Shown here one piece after another: positions 11,943 to 24,899 of a DNA stretch of 60,000 bases. A program made the position numbers and the translations under genes. The notes below the pieces were generated by a model, which was not told the DNA's origin, made no database searches, and was given only the letters and a program-made list of their open reading frames with translations. The stretch lies in the NCBI GenBank assembly GCA_950295325.1, contig OX485803.1:20710001-20770000 (forward strand), given 5' to 3'. The stretch comes from Polytrichum commune (Eukaryota > Streptophyta > Polytrichopsida > Polytrichales > Polytrichaceae). The first letter of the stretch is position 1, and each line of letters begins with the position of its first letter.

Positions 11943-12825
11943 ACTTCTTCACAGAGTCCCAGACGAGTCGGGCCCTTTTCAATGCACGATATATACCGAA
12001 CCCCAGTGATCAGGTAAAACCCCTGTGTTGTTGCTTCGGGCAGCTCAAGCTATCCAAAAAAAAGAAACGCCTCGCTTCCACACTGGGTAGGTTGCCACTA
12101 CGCCACACTAAGTGGTCATATTAGTGTGTGCCACACTGCTTTTGTAGTCGAGGTGAAGTTAACGTGCGTTTAAGACTTCCTTAAATATTCAAGAAGACTT
12201 TCAACTGACTCGTTGAGTTTTTTTTTTATCGGGGAAAAAATAGAGTACCATAAAATAAAAGAACCACCCATATGAATTTTCTAGGAAAAAAACCCAATTA
12301 ATGTGGCCCATGCTAATTCTCTACTAGAAGTGTAGCGTGGGTTGAACATGAATGCGGCCCCATATTAATGCTCACTATGAGAATGAGTGTGGGCTATAGA
12401 AAATTATTGTGGCTGATGGTAATAGGGGTATTTGGTGTACTAGCCTACCCTCTCCATCCCATATCAGTCCTTTGAATGCATATTACCAAGACCTAGTGAT
12501 TATGTGCATTCCTTTGTTCTTGCTTCGGGAGAAGAAGAAGAGAAAAAAAACCCCACCTCACTTCCACACTAGGTAGCCTGATATGTGCAATTACGTGGTC
12601 TTCGAAATAGGTTGCCTACTCACCTCCATAATGGATAAGTTTATGCAGACACCACAAATCCTTGGTCTTCGTGGCTCCTTTCAAAAAATACCTTGTACCC
12701 AACCCCAATGATTGGGCAAATTATCTTTAAAAATGATTCTCTAGGCTATAGATTAGTTCACTATGTTTCCACCTTCACAATGAACGTGCGTACGTAGACA
12801 CCACAAATCTTCGGCTTGGGTTGTG

Positions 12826-13050
12826 GCATCTATGTAAACTCATCCTGCTATGAATGAAGGGGCTAAACATACCCCCTACAATAGTGAGGGCCAATTCATA
12901 TTGTTTGAACCCCTTACTAAACTAATTGAAGGTCTTTGATATCAATTCCGGAAGTGGGGAATCTTATCATAAACGTCATATTACATGCTTAGAAACAATT
13001 CATTGCAACTTTCACCTTCCTTCCTAATGGATGCTTTTACGTGGACACCA
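12826..13050. mobile_element. Inverted-repeat element, family E copy 1
   Basis: The left arm 'tggcatctatgtaaactcatcc' region is an imperfect inverse of the right arm around 13023-13050 ('atggatgcttttacgtggac'). Its whole length aligns, in reverse complement, with 29912-30138, sharing the internal words 'gagggccaattcat' and 'ctttcaccttcc'-like text. It is non-coding, about 225 bp. Flanking DNA (11821-12810) repeats 'cttccacactaggtagcctg' and 'gacaccacaaatc' words, suggesting further partial copies. Confidence 0.55.
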
Positions 13051-13140
13051 CAAATCCCTGGCCCGAACCCCTCTCCATCCCAAATCCTTTCAATACATAC
13101 CTCATACCAAACACCAGTGGCTCAGTAATTTACACCATCC

Positions 13141-15290
13141 ACACACATGTTGATGGGCATGGCCAGTGAACAACACCGACCAACGTTGGGTGGTTTTTCA
13201 CCATGTTTCGCCAGCATCAACAATTGGTTGAAACCTGGGAGGAATATAATCCTTCGTTGGTCGATCAGTAGGGTAGGTACCAGGGTTTTCGGAAAAGGAG
13301 AAGCTAGCAAGATAATTAGCCCCACATTGATAGTTAGTCCATACTTATTGGCACGGGCCAACAGGGAATGGTTTCTACCAACATTGGTTACATCCAATGA
13401 CTCACACTAACCCAATTGAAGCTAAAAGTAAGCCTTGCTGGTAGGCGCCGTTCATCGATGGCCCATCCTAATAAGTGTGGGTGGACTATTATTGTTCTAG
13501 TGAACGGAATTTGATCATTCACTGATCACACCCACTAGTAAGTGTGGGCAACTTATTAACCCCCTTTGTTGTTGCTTCGTCCGGCACCTCTAATAAGACA
13601 CTTGCACACTACTAGGTAGCTAGCCTGCTTTATACACATATACACACATACTCCCACTCCTATGTTTGGGGAAATCCGATGGCTAGTTCATTATCAGCCG
13701 ATGAATTTCCCCTCATGGCTAGTCCAAATTTCCAACCATCGGATGGCAATCCGACTGTAATTTCAATCCTCCGGCAATTAGCCGATGGACCATAAAATGT
13801 CCCGGAAATGTAGCCGATTCTTCTTGTGAGTTACTGGATTTCAGACTTGTGAGTTATTGAATTTTGCTATTTGTATAGCAATCCATAGCGCTATTTGTCT
13901 GGGGCATCTGATGATGCACTTGAGGAAGTACCCTAAACCTTAAACTTTTTGAATTATGCAACCTTTCCATGACCAAATCCAATTGCTTCTATGAAGAATT
14001 GGGGGACCCTTGGCCTTCAAGCGGTGAAGGCATTGCTAGGTTCAATTCCTGCCAAGGATATTAACTCTTCAAATTTAAAGTTTTGAACATGCCTTTCTTT
14101 TCACTTATTCAAGATTTTGTACTAAGAAACGATTTCTAATAACTTTTCATACATTTTTTAAACAATTAGTGCCGATATGAATTCCATTTAATCGGATATT
14201 GGCCAATGAAAATATGAAAATATAGGCAATTGGCCAATTGATTTTACAAAAGACCGGTTGCTGCCGATGTAAATTGGAAAAAATCCGATCCTTCGTAGCA
14301 ACTACCGGCAATTAGCCACTAAGGCTTCAAAAACTTCCCAAACTCTGTCCCACTCCCACTCGCACTCCAAGGTCCATTGGCAACACATACATAAATGTTA
14401 AATACCGAAACCACCTGTGATTCTCATTAAGGCTGCACTCCAGGTATGTTATATGTATGGCAAAGTTGACATTGTGGTTGGGCTAAGGGCTTCCCTCATA
14501 TAGGTACAGGTATGATGTAATTAATAAGAAAGCAAACAAATGTGGTTTGGAAGTCAAGTTTGGGGTAATTTGAGAAAGGCTGGTGTGTATTATTAGAGTA
14601 ATTCAACACAGCCTTTTGTCACTTTCTAGGGGAGAGAAAGGAATCATCCTGGTTGGCAGTATGTTGAACTAATTTCATTTCACATTCAACTTCAAATCCA
14701 AACTTGTCACGTGGCATAATCTGAAACAAACATGAATGTCAATTGCCATCTACATTTTCTTCTAGGATGTCATCTTAATGCCAAATGCCTGGTAGTGTGT
14801 GCTAGTTCAATTTCTAACGCGTCACTTGAAGTGTGGTTTCTTCACAAGTCACACTACATGTCAAATTCTAAATTATGCGTGTCAATTAATGTGCATTCCT
14901 TTTTGTGCAAGTTTATGCATGTCAAATGCCAAAGACTTGCAAAACTTTGTCAAAAATACACGCAAAGGGTTGGTTCATCACAATCACTACAGGGATCACA
15001 TTTTCGTAACCCAAGTGGGGCTAAATAGGTAACAACAACTAGAAAGTCAATTTGGTACACAGTTGTGTGCTCCTGACCATGTGCATTTTTGTGAACTCAT
15101 CCATTCCAAAAGTAGAAAAGCAACAAACTATTTGATAGTCTTGGTTCATAGTGTTAATTTTTCAAATTTCTATGAATTGCTAGTTGTATAACATTACTCA
15201 TTTGATGAGTTGTGTATATGGGCCCAACATTAAATTTAATAATAAAGACTTTGGATGCATGATCCCACCATAACCAAACTAAATATGAAG
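13141..15290. other. Intergenic, no gene seen
   Basis: I recognise no gene. Imperfect inverted and direct repeats on the word 'ccgatg' and 'ggcaattagcc' occur between 13665 and 14325, compatible with an old inverted-repeat transposon, but I cannot fix its ends. Open frames on both strands at 13122-13410 carry no domain. Confidence 0.4.
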
Positions 15291-15880
15291 TCAGGGCAAC
15301 TGAACACAACTCATTGGCTGAGTATTGCTATGTGATGTGCTATTAAATAATATCAAATACCATTTTTTCTTTTCATTTAGTCGATTGAAATAAACATTTA
15401 TATCACTGCCCAACAAACCAACAAGGTTAGCGGAGACCTGAACAAGAGAGCTTGGCGATTCTCTAGAGTGCATCTTAAGATTCCAAACCACATCACAAAA
15501 AGTAGAACGTTTGAACTTGGTCAACTAAACCCACATTTCAAATCATTTTCCTAGTGTTGTCTCTATGGTAAAGGAGTTCTTTCCCACCCCACACTTTAAC
15601 AAAGTTAGGGAAACATCATCATCAATAGCAACCCTATCAGCGTCCTTAATGGTTTTGCTAGGGCATAGTCCAAGAGACCTTGTTAAATTATAAGTCGAAT
15701 CTTCTTAGTATCCCACCATATGTTGACGAAGGTAAGATCATTCCTCTCCATCCAAATGGTCCACGAAGTAAATCCTTTAAGCAAAAGCTAAATTAGGTGA
15801 GCACATAACCACCAAGTCACTTGTTCAAGCGTTTTAATTTTGAACTTTCCAAGCCCATGAAATGGTTGTTTTGAGTGCAT
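15291..15880 (-). pseudogene. Possible remnant of a LINE C-terminal region
   Basis: Read on the minus strand, about 15,860 to 15,600 gives interrupted peptide text including SWTIWMERNDLTFV followed by WWDTKKIRLII and QGLLDYA. This resembles the conserved WTIW-ERND...F region downstream of the reverse transcriptase zinc-binding domain in plant LINEs. Stops interrupt it, and the frame at 15291-15524 downstream would be the tail. No reverse transcriptase core is visible nearby. The call rests on a short motif and is tentative. Confidence 0.35.
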
Positions 15881-16100
15881 TTCACTCAATGTTGGTTGTG
15901 GAATTTTCATGGACAAGTTTTGAGGTCAATATGGGATTTGTCCATAAGATCTTGAAACATGGAAGATAAGCTATAACAAGGGGGGAAATTGGGCACAAAT
16001 AATCCTTGGGATTTTAGATTACAACGATTGAAGGAAGTGATGCATGCAAAATGCCATGTTTTATCCCCCAAAAAAGGCCTTTGACCAATCAAATTCATTG

Positions 16101-19100
16101 CAAAATGAGCAGAAGGCTTGTGTGTGATCTAGTGGATGGGAACAACCCAATAGTTGAGCATCTCCATAAATTCCCATGCCAAAATGTGCAAATCATAGTA
16201 GGCTAGGCACCTTGCATTTGGAGTGTCTAGATTGTTCTATATTTCTAACTACATATATGCAAATAATTCCTTAAAAAAAATTAAATATCCAAATGTTCAA
16301 TTGAATGGTCGATGTGAGCGCAAAGGTCATTTCTAAATGAACATAAAAAAAAATCACTTTGTCCAAAATAAACATTTTCGATGTTCATGAGTCAACACCC
16401 TCACATGAGCTCCCAACACAACAAAAACATGACCACTTCCCACTTTGACATATTTTTACACATTCTAACCATCTACAAAATGCACCGCTAATGTGTGTAT
16501 GCGTATGAGTTGGCCAATCAATATGTCAATAGATAGATAGGTACCTTATGTATATGTGTAGGTAGATATTTGAGTTATGGTTAATCCTCAAATTGCATCT
16601 GCGAGTCTTTTATAAGCTCTTTATATGTTTATCATTTATGACTGAAATTGGAGTTCCATCCAAACACAATGTACAATCTCACTTGAGCTTCGTTATGTTT
16701 TAAACAACTTGCAATAGCTTTAGTCCAAAATATTTGTTTAACTATGCTCATCCCGGGGGTGGACTCTTCATATCATGTAAGAACTAACGTGAGTGTAAGA
16801 AGGGATATTATTTGAGGCATTAGCGTATATAGTATATGTAAGGGAGCGGTAATATTATTTCTAGTGTGTACAGTTAAAAAAGGGTGTTAAGAATTTTGAC
16901 TTGAATATAGATGTACAAAAAGGGGCCTTAATGTTTAGAGGAAAATATGACGAGAGATGTGTTCGTTTCATCCAATTCACATTTTCATTTATTGTTGTCA
17001 TATGGTAATAGTCCTCAATGACTACTCTCTCTATGCTTGTTAGGGTTTGCATTTGGGTTTTAAGTTTCTACATATTGGAGGCCCTCGAGTTTTGCTCTCT
17101 AGATTGTGGCTAAGTTATTGTGCTCTAGTCTTTGTTTATTTGGTGCAATTGTTAAGTTACATGCTATGGATGAAATTTGTTCAACGATTTTCTTATTGGA
17201 AAGTGAAAGTGGATTCTATATGTACTAAGGGCATGTTTAAGCCATGATTCATACTGTGTATACGTAGTGGAGGCATTAATCACATTCACTTAGAAAACTT
17301 AGCATAAAACCATGAGTCCATTTTCTAGCATGCCGTTAGTCTATATACATTTTCTTTTCTTCATTAAGCACATGTATATAGGGAGTTTCATTTCATAGTG
17401 ACCCATACACATCATTTAGGTACCCGATGAAGAGTCCACATCTTGGGGTGCTTATTGACATACCACATCAACCTCTACCCAAAAGGAATTGACTTGGTTG
17501 AATTAAACATCACGTGTTGAGTATGCAAATGTATATATAAAAACATCAAAGTTAAATAGGTAAATCATATGTAACTAAGAATGATATTAATAATAACCCG
17601 TAAAGATAAGCCCAATGTCCACTAGTAACCCCATGAGACTTTTATAACTCCTCAAATATGAAACTTTGAAAGGATCCAAAGTAGAAGTGGTGCAACACTC
17701 TACAATGCAATTTAATTGACATAGAGAATATGCTTGCATGGCATCAACTCAAAATAGATACCATATGTTAAGAACATAACAAAAGAAACCTTCTTTCTTT
17801 ATGGTTAAGGTTGGTTACATGGAAGAAGTATATGGAACATTCCATCATAGTTGTGTGACATGCATATATCATCATTTGTTGGTCTTAGAGCTCAATACAT
17901 CTTCTCTTGCACCTCACCTCAATGATTAGGGACATGAATGAAATGATATGACAAATGTTTGTCAATTTGAAGGAAACGACAAATCAATTGGATTCCGTTT
18001 GATGATGGCTAACATTGGGGGTGTATTAAAAAACATGTCTGCTATAGGTTTGTGGTCAATTAATATATATTGGGCATTTATGGACTAGCATACAATTTAC
18101 AAGTTACATGATTTCTATTACGTATTTAGCCTCCACGGTTATGTGGATGCTGTGATCATACACCTTTATTAATCATATAAGTCCAACTTCATCAATAGTG
18201 GAAATCAAAGACTTACAAAAACAATTTGTTAATAATGCCATGCAACTCAAGCATAAGCAAAGCTTCTTGTTTTGCCCTTATTTGGGAGAATACCCACCAA
18301 ATCCTTTCAAAATTCCTTGTTAGCATTGAATTTTGAGGGTTTTTAGGGCGCGATGGCACTTTTGTCCTTTCATTGTGTCCCATACACCTATTCAATTCAC
18401 GTACTCGCATGATTATAGACAAGAGGAATTATCGCACACCTCCCATTGGTCCATATAATAATATAGAAGTTTCAAAGTTTAATGTCTTTTGGAAGTTCGG
18501 TTTTTCAGTGAAGTTTATTTGACAACGGAATTAGCTTCAAACACTATGAATTAGACTCAAGGCTTGCCCACAGTGACATGTGTAACGTACTCACATTTTT
18601 AGCGTTCACTGGCTAAACGCCAACAAAAAAATACCCCTAGCAGTCCACCGCTAGCAGGCATGGCATTAGTCGAGCACCAATTAAGATGGAATTGAACATG
18701 AATGTCATAAGAAGCATTTGGGTTTTGAACAAGGATGGATGTTATCCCTATCCGCCCGTAATGGTATGACATCAACTCCTCCAGTAACATGTACACAAGA
18801 ACATTGTAAAATTGATTGCTAATATATCATCACCAAATACGAATCACACTCCCACCAAACTTTGCAATGATCAAACTCCACAAACTTTGCATGTTTGTAT
18901 ATGGTGTTGTATGCACAATCTTACAACATATTACAACATTGATTGTTGATGATATACATGATCTTTATAGTCTATATTATAGGCTTGTCCTCACTCTCAT
19001 ATATCATCATCTTCTTCCAAAACAAGTGTAAAACAAGTGTAAAACAAACGCAAACATACTAAACATATACTATTTCATACCAATATAATTATGACCTTGC

Positions 19101-20300
19101 AACAACCACAACTTGGAATATTGAAGCGATATATGTATGTATGTGCCCAGCTAGTGATGACATTGGATCAAAAAATGTATGCTTGGTCAAGGGCTACTTT
19201 AGAACTTCTAAAAAGGGTCATCTCTTATCATCAAGCTTTCATTTGTTCAAGGGTTGGTGGCCTCATCTTTATATCATTTCTCCTTTTTGTATATTGCTTT
19301 GACCTTGTTGACCATAATTAGTAGTCTCAAAAGCAACCGCACAAAAGGCAAGCTAATTGCAGTGACAATGAGGGTCCTCATTCCCACCTCATTTGTGTGA
19401 TATCGATAAGCACCAACATTTTAAGCTATTGCATGTACACATGGCTATTTGGCTCTTATATACTATATATTCATGTTAGCCTTCGGGCTCATAATAGGTA
19501 TGAAGAATTAAAAAGTGATTATAATTGCATCATAATATTTGTGGATTATTCTAAGTCAAAACCAATGGCTTCTTTTATCCACTAGCTAGGTCCCGCCAGT
19601 GATGTGATTGCCTTTGCCGAGGACCAAGTCCTTAATCACCTAATTACCCAATTCCCTAGTTGGTTTAGGGTCCTAATCTCCATCCAAGTTCACCTCAAGG
19701 GCCATCCAAAACCCACCTCAACATTGCCTCCAAAGCCTTTGATGACCCGCCATATTATTCCATGTTCTTCCACAGTTTTCTCAACCTTGAACTTCTTCTC
19801 CTCTATCTTTTGTTTTGTTTTTTAATTTTTAAGTGCCTTTCAATTTTTAATAATCTCAAGGTCAACCTTGTTGTTGTTGTGTGTTTCCCCCCCCCCTCTA
19901 GCTACCTCCTCCCAACTCTCTTGCTTGTGTTCTAGAGCATATATGCACTCATCATTAGTCACAATTAAAATAGTCTATAAAAGGCGTGTCACAACTCCTT
20001 CGAGAAAGGGACATTGTTAAGGGTCTAATCATTGTCAACCTTAACGCCCCATTTGGATCAACCCTATCCAACTCTTGTGAAACCCTGAATTCCTCATTGC
20101 TACCTTCCATCCACTCCCATTTCCACACCATCCATTGTGTTCCCCTCGTCACTTCTCAATGTCAACATTTATCAACTTCCACCTTATTGAGTTTATGTGA
20201 TCCTTTCTCCAAGCACCTCCTCCACCTATGCATCACCCACCTCTTCCTCATTGACCTCATTGACGTCATTAACCTCAACTGCAACATTAACAAGCACTTC
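16101..20300. other. AT-rich intergenic, no gene seen
   Basis: No gene is recognised on either strand. Many short open frames exist but none shows a domain. A diverged copy of MITE family C may lie at about 18422-18590 ('gaggaattatcgcacacctc', 'acaacggaattagcttcaaa' compared with 27467-27697). Confidence 0.4.
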
Positions 20301-20313
20301 GCTTGACCCCATT

Positions 20314-21108
20314 TTATCGTACATAATTGTCCGATTTAAATGCCAAACACATGTAGTTGGTAACCCTTTCCTCATGTTCGTTGGCCTTTTTCAAGGCCAA
20401 TAACACCCATTGGGCTAGATTCTCCTTCATTGTACCCTTCCCCTTATTTCTAAAGCTCCAGAACCCATGTATTATTTTGAGCGTCATCATAAAGAATTTG
20501 AAAATACTCGCATCCAAGGGCTATGTGGTGTGGGATGTGTGGGGGATATGTGGTTGGGAATGTCTAGGACATCTAGACCTATTTTTCGGCTTGAGTGTGC
20601 AACAACTATGGTAAACACATGAGTTGTGGCCATCCATTATGAGTAAATATTGGTTTTCATTACAAATGCCATACAATTTACTAGTGTGAAGTAGGAAGTG
20701 GTTAATCCACTTGTTGAATAGTGTTCCTGTCATCCAAGCCATTATTTTGCATGGCCATACAAGCCCTCTCCTTGCACTTAATTATAAAATTATGCCTAAA
20801 TGACATGCCCTTAAATATATAGAAATTGGGAATGCTAGAACTCGAGGCATTGATGCACGACAAGACAAACAACCATTCCTTCTCATATGGCGTAATTATA
20901 TGCACGCTCCATACCCCTCCTTGCCATTCCACCCTACTTGGGCCATGGACTCATCACAATCACGAATGTGAGTGTCTGGGTGATTGCGCCTAGAGTGCAT
21001 ATCCATTAAGTCATCATATAGAGATACAACATTCTCATGGCATAAACCCTTTGCCCTACCTTGCTCCAAACCTTGTGCGACTCTAAGTGTTAAGTTTGGG
21101 GCTCCCAA
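20314..21108 (-). pseudogene. Broken pogo-like (DDE_1 superfamily) transposase
   Basis: The fragment encodes part of a Tc1/mariner-superfamily transposase of the pogo/Tigger/jerky type, which cuts and pastes DNA using three acidic residues. Three minus-strand pieces in order are 21108-20896 (GRAKGLCHENVVSLYDDL, then CDESMAQVG with the first catalytic Asp), 20932-20702 (VHIITPYEKEWLFVL, then SIPNFYIFKG), and 20742-20314 (LLIMDGHNS with the second Asp, then SHTT-stop-PLDASIF with the third Asp, then NKGKGTMKENLAQWVLLALK). Two frameshifts, near 20,910 and 20,720, and one TAG at about 20,521 (where the family has Gln before PLD) disrupt it. The N-terminal HTH/CENP-B DNA-binding region is not recognisable, though weak text continues to about 21,300. 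I see no terminal inverted repeats. It is a dead copy. Confidence 0.8.
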
Positions 21109-21899
21109 TTCTAAACCACACCGGTCTATGAATGCTCTTTGTAAAGGGTGTGTTGGGTGATCTTAGCCACCTTCAAATGGTATTGACATAGTGGACCGAA
21201 ATCAAAGGCCTCCCCACTCTCAGAGTCATCCATTTCAATAAATGGTTCAATCGCCACTTGGGCGTCTTGAATGTGATTGATGATTTTTTTTCACTTTAGT
21301 CATCCAAACTTGTGACATAATCTTATGCGTGTGACCTAGCCCCCCTCATTGCTACATGCAATAAACTCAAAACATTACTATTGAATTTCACAAGCAAAAC
21401 TTATAAGGGTTAAAATATATAAAAATTAGATCATTTTTGTATTTTTTGTATCATTTGGGTTTATATACCATGCGAGAACCTTCATGTAGGTGTATGTACC
21501 ATAGTATTTACATGGAGTAGAGGGGATAATGTCGACCCAAATATACTAGCACAATAAAAGGATATTTCCATCTAGTGATACCCAACAAGTTTGAATAATT
21601 GATTGGCATTGATACCATTAATTAAGTATTCATATTGTGTAGGTACCCTTCAATCTTGTTGTGGTTTACCCTTATACGTCAGGGTGGTAGTTTTAGTCAT
21701 GCAATAGGTTAGAGATGCCACATACATATGAATTGGTCAACATTTTGGCAATAATATGACAAAAAAGAATGAGATGGACATGACATGAGATATAAAAGTA
21801 TGGAAATATGAGGAACCATGAATACTTGTTAAAACGAGATGTTTGAGAAGCAATAAGAATTGCCAATATGAAGTGATGACAAAAAGAAGCATCATTAAA

Positions 21900-22170
21900 G
21901 AAATTGCAGTAAAGATGGATCCAAGAAAGAAATATGCGTATGCCCTCTATGAACGTCCTTATGAATGCTAGTAAATAAATCCAAACAAAGAAATCAAGGC
22001 CTTGTACTAATGCAAGTAAGGAAATGGGAATAAAGATGGACGAGGGCTGTTAGATCCAACCCCCTTATGGATGCCAGTTAAGAAATCCTAGTAAAGATGG
22101 ATGAAGGCCGTCGGATCCATGCCCTTTCTGCATGCCGATAAAGGTGGCAATAAAGATGGACTCCAACCCT
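21900..22170 (+). repeat. Degenerate tandem repeat, about 60 bp unit
   Basis: The word 'taaagatgg' recurs at 21910, 22031, 22092 and 22151, with a weaker unit between the first two. Spacings are 121, 61 and 59 bp. Units also share 'ccttatg(g/a)atgc' and 'ggatccatgccc'-like text. It is non-coding. Confidence 0.65.
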
Positions 22171-22280
22171 TAAACAATGGCCTCACTCAATACCCCCTGA
22201 TCAACTTGCAAGCCTTTAATCACCTCCTAATCCCAACATCATTAACCAACAACATTAACAAAAACCCTAGCAACAACAAC

Positions 22281-22596
22281 CAATATTAGTAAAGGTGGGT
22301 CTACCTAGCATGCCAATCTAACACTAAGTGTTTGGAATGACATTGATTGGTGTCATTCTGGACACTTCATTTTATATTGGTGTGTCATACAAACGATGTC
22401 ATTCTGGACATTTTGTGCAAGATTGGCGTGTCATTTAGATGATGTCATTATGGACACTTCATGTTAGATTGGCGTGTCATACAAATGATGTCATTCTGGA
22501 CATTTTGTGCAAGATTGGCGTGTCATGTAGATGATGTCATTCTAGACACTTCATGTTAGATTGGCGTGCCATGTAGACCTACCTTTCCTACTAGTG
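22281..22596. mobile_element. CACTA-like MITE with 46-bp internal tandem repeat
   Basis: The right end in reverse complement is CACTAGTAGGAAAGGTAGG. The left end is CAATATTAGTAAAGGTGGG, and the arms remain inverse through 'tctacatggcacgccaatc'. AAC lies outside both ends, as expected for a 3-bp CACTA duplication, although the left flank is itself an AAC repeat. Between the arms, 'tgtcattctgga' recurs at 22351, 22397, 22443, 22489 and 22535, an exact 46-bp period. Units alternate in content (cacttcatgtta versus cattttgtgcaa), so the real unit is a 92-bp dimer. Confidence 0.75.
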
Positions 22597-24899
22597 AACA
22601 AAACCACAAACCAACAACATCAACCAACAACATGAACAAGGCATCCTAGCGCGTAAGCCAAGAGGCCTAGACCTCAAACCCTCACCCTTAAAGGAGTGGA
22701 GATGGCAAGCCCCGTGACCCCTTAATTGACAACATGTAGTGGCATGCCAAGTATGATGGGCTGATCACACCGGCCAATTTTGTCACCATCTGTTAGCATC
22801 TTCGGTTGTGACAATGTGAAAAGTGGTGGGCCAACATCTATTTAGGAACACAATCCCCAAGAATTTCAAGGCTGGAACTAGACATAAATTTTGGTGTGAT
22901 TGGGGCATGAGCTAGCACCACCTTCATCACCTTAGTACATCACTCAATGGGCCAGGGCATTGCTCAAGAATGGGGATTGGTTCAAGGTAAGTAGGTGTTG
23001 GCGGTTGGGAGGTGGGTATTGAAGTGGGTTTAGGGTGGGGTAACATGATTAGCACCCTATACCTCATATGCAAGCTAAAACTACAAACAAGCGCGTTGTC
23101 ACCTACATTGTAAAGTAATAATGCAAAGCCAAGTTGGCCTAAAACATACCCCCCCCCCCAAAATAAAATAAAAAATAAAAAATAAAATAAAATAAAATAA
23201 AAAATGACTGGCCCACTTCACTTAGGATGATCAACTTGATTGAAAAATACAAGCAAAGAGGTTCTTCCGTACTCTGCATGTTCAGGTTTGGTGATTTATG
23301 CACAACTTAATCATCTTGAACAACAAATATGGATCCCTTTAACTTGACATGCCCTTAGTCAAAAACCTAAAACTAGTAGCAAAGTGTTGTTAAAATTGGG
23401 ATTCTTTTTCAATATTAATCTCTATTGTTGTGTTAAATACTCAAATGTAAATTACCAAGTTGAGATCTTCAAAACTTATCATAAAAAGCAATGCTCAAAA
23501 GCACATGATTGAATCTGGTTTTAAACATAACTTTGATGACCTTAATGGAGTGCGGGAGGGGTGGTGAGGTAGGAGTAGGTGTGTATAAGGTAAGTGGTGG
23601 TTTGGCTATGTGCCAAGCTTTGAGGATTTTAGTGAGTGGTGAATATTCTATGTTGGGAGGTTGGGAGAAGTAAGTTGTGTAGGAATTTAGGAGTGTGGTG
23701 GGGGGTTTTGAAGAAACGAGGCTCTTTGTGAAGTAATGGTGTTGTGGTAGATTATTAGAATGGAGGTAAGGTTGGGTTCCATATTGCTATAGTATGTGGG
23801 AAAAGTCAAGGTATTGCATGTTAAGAGGTGGGATGGTAATTATGGGGGTAGCATTAGGTTGATGGAGTGGGTTGATATGTTTGTTCGACCAATTGTCAAG
23901 GGTGATGGTAATTATTGTGGTAGAGTTGTGTGTGGTATGGGTTGCGAGGTTTGTCCATTCTATGGTTGTGGTGAGGAGGTGTTTATAATATGGACATAAT
24001 CACAACCTACCCATTTGGTGAAGAAGGCAAGGCATGATGAGCCAAATATTATGTCTCTTTCATGTGGAGAGTGTAATGTGAGAATGTCATGGAGCATGTG
24101 AGGGGGGCTGGAGAAGTATGAGTGGGTGAGTTGGAAGGTTTGGATAGGGTTGTCTATAATATATGGCAGGAGAGTATGATGGTTATGGGGGAGGGGGGGG
24201 GGTGGCTTTGTATTGTTGGTGATGTTGCAATGATGTCTTTGTCAGGGTTGCATTCGTGAGTTTGAAGGGTGAGGGCGAACCGAGTATTTTGTCACATGAC
24301 TGTGGCGTTATGTGGTTTTCAAGTAGTTTATTTTTGATGGCTTGTTTTTTTATGTGTTATGCCATCTTTGTCATGAGTAGTAGATTATGTTCATAGAGGA
24401 TAATATGGGGGTTGAGTAGAGTTTTTTGAGGAATCCATTTTGAGTAGTTGTGTTGTGGGCCTTGCCAATGGCAGTGGAAATGATATACGTGTTTAAGGCA
24501 CCCCATTTATCTTTTTTATGGTTGGATTTGAAGGATGATACGTATGAGATTGGAGTGCCTTGGGGTTGTAGGGGTGTGTGTTGTATTATGCGGGTATTGT
24601 GTGTGTGTGTGGGTGGGGGGTTGTTGATTGTGTGAGGGTAGTGGGTGAAATTATGGTGGTGGATTGTAGGAGCGTGTGCTTGATTGATTTAGATTTGGTA
24701 TGGTATTAAGGTTGAAATGTTTTGTGGGTGAGGATATGGGTGTTCATATCTTCTTGGATTTGTGGTAAGGCCACAAATTTTGTTGAGGAACTTTCCTGTG
24801 TTGGATTTCTAGTGGGGTGTAAGGAAGGGGTAGAATGAGCTTTGGTACCATTCCTTGTATCGTGGAGATTTGTTTAAGGGGAAGGTGGTGTCTATTGAG
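22597..24899. other. Intergenic; G-rich on the plus strand in its right half
   Basis: I see no gene. From about 23,520 to 24,740 the plus strand is markedly G/T-rich and C-poor. It may be the continuation of the minus-strand LINE fragment that precedes it (24900-25960), but I find no recognisable protein in it. An (AAAAT)n-like stretch lies at 23161-23203. Confidence 0.4.

Noticed and set aside
14008-14060. tRNA-like wording (gcggtgaaggc ... aggttcaattcctgcc)
   Set aside because: A B-box-like string is present but no acceptor stem, D arm or anticodon arm can be folded. At best a tRNA-derived fragment.
18130-18160. LHGYVDA-like text on the plus strand, resembling the RNase H region of Ty1/copia elements
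   Set aside because: Only seven residues match, with no supporting reverse transcriptase or integrase text in the surrounding kilobases.
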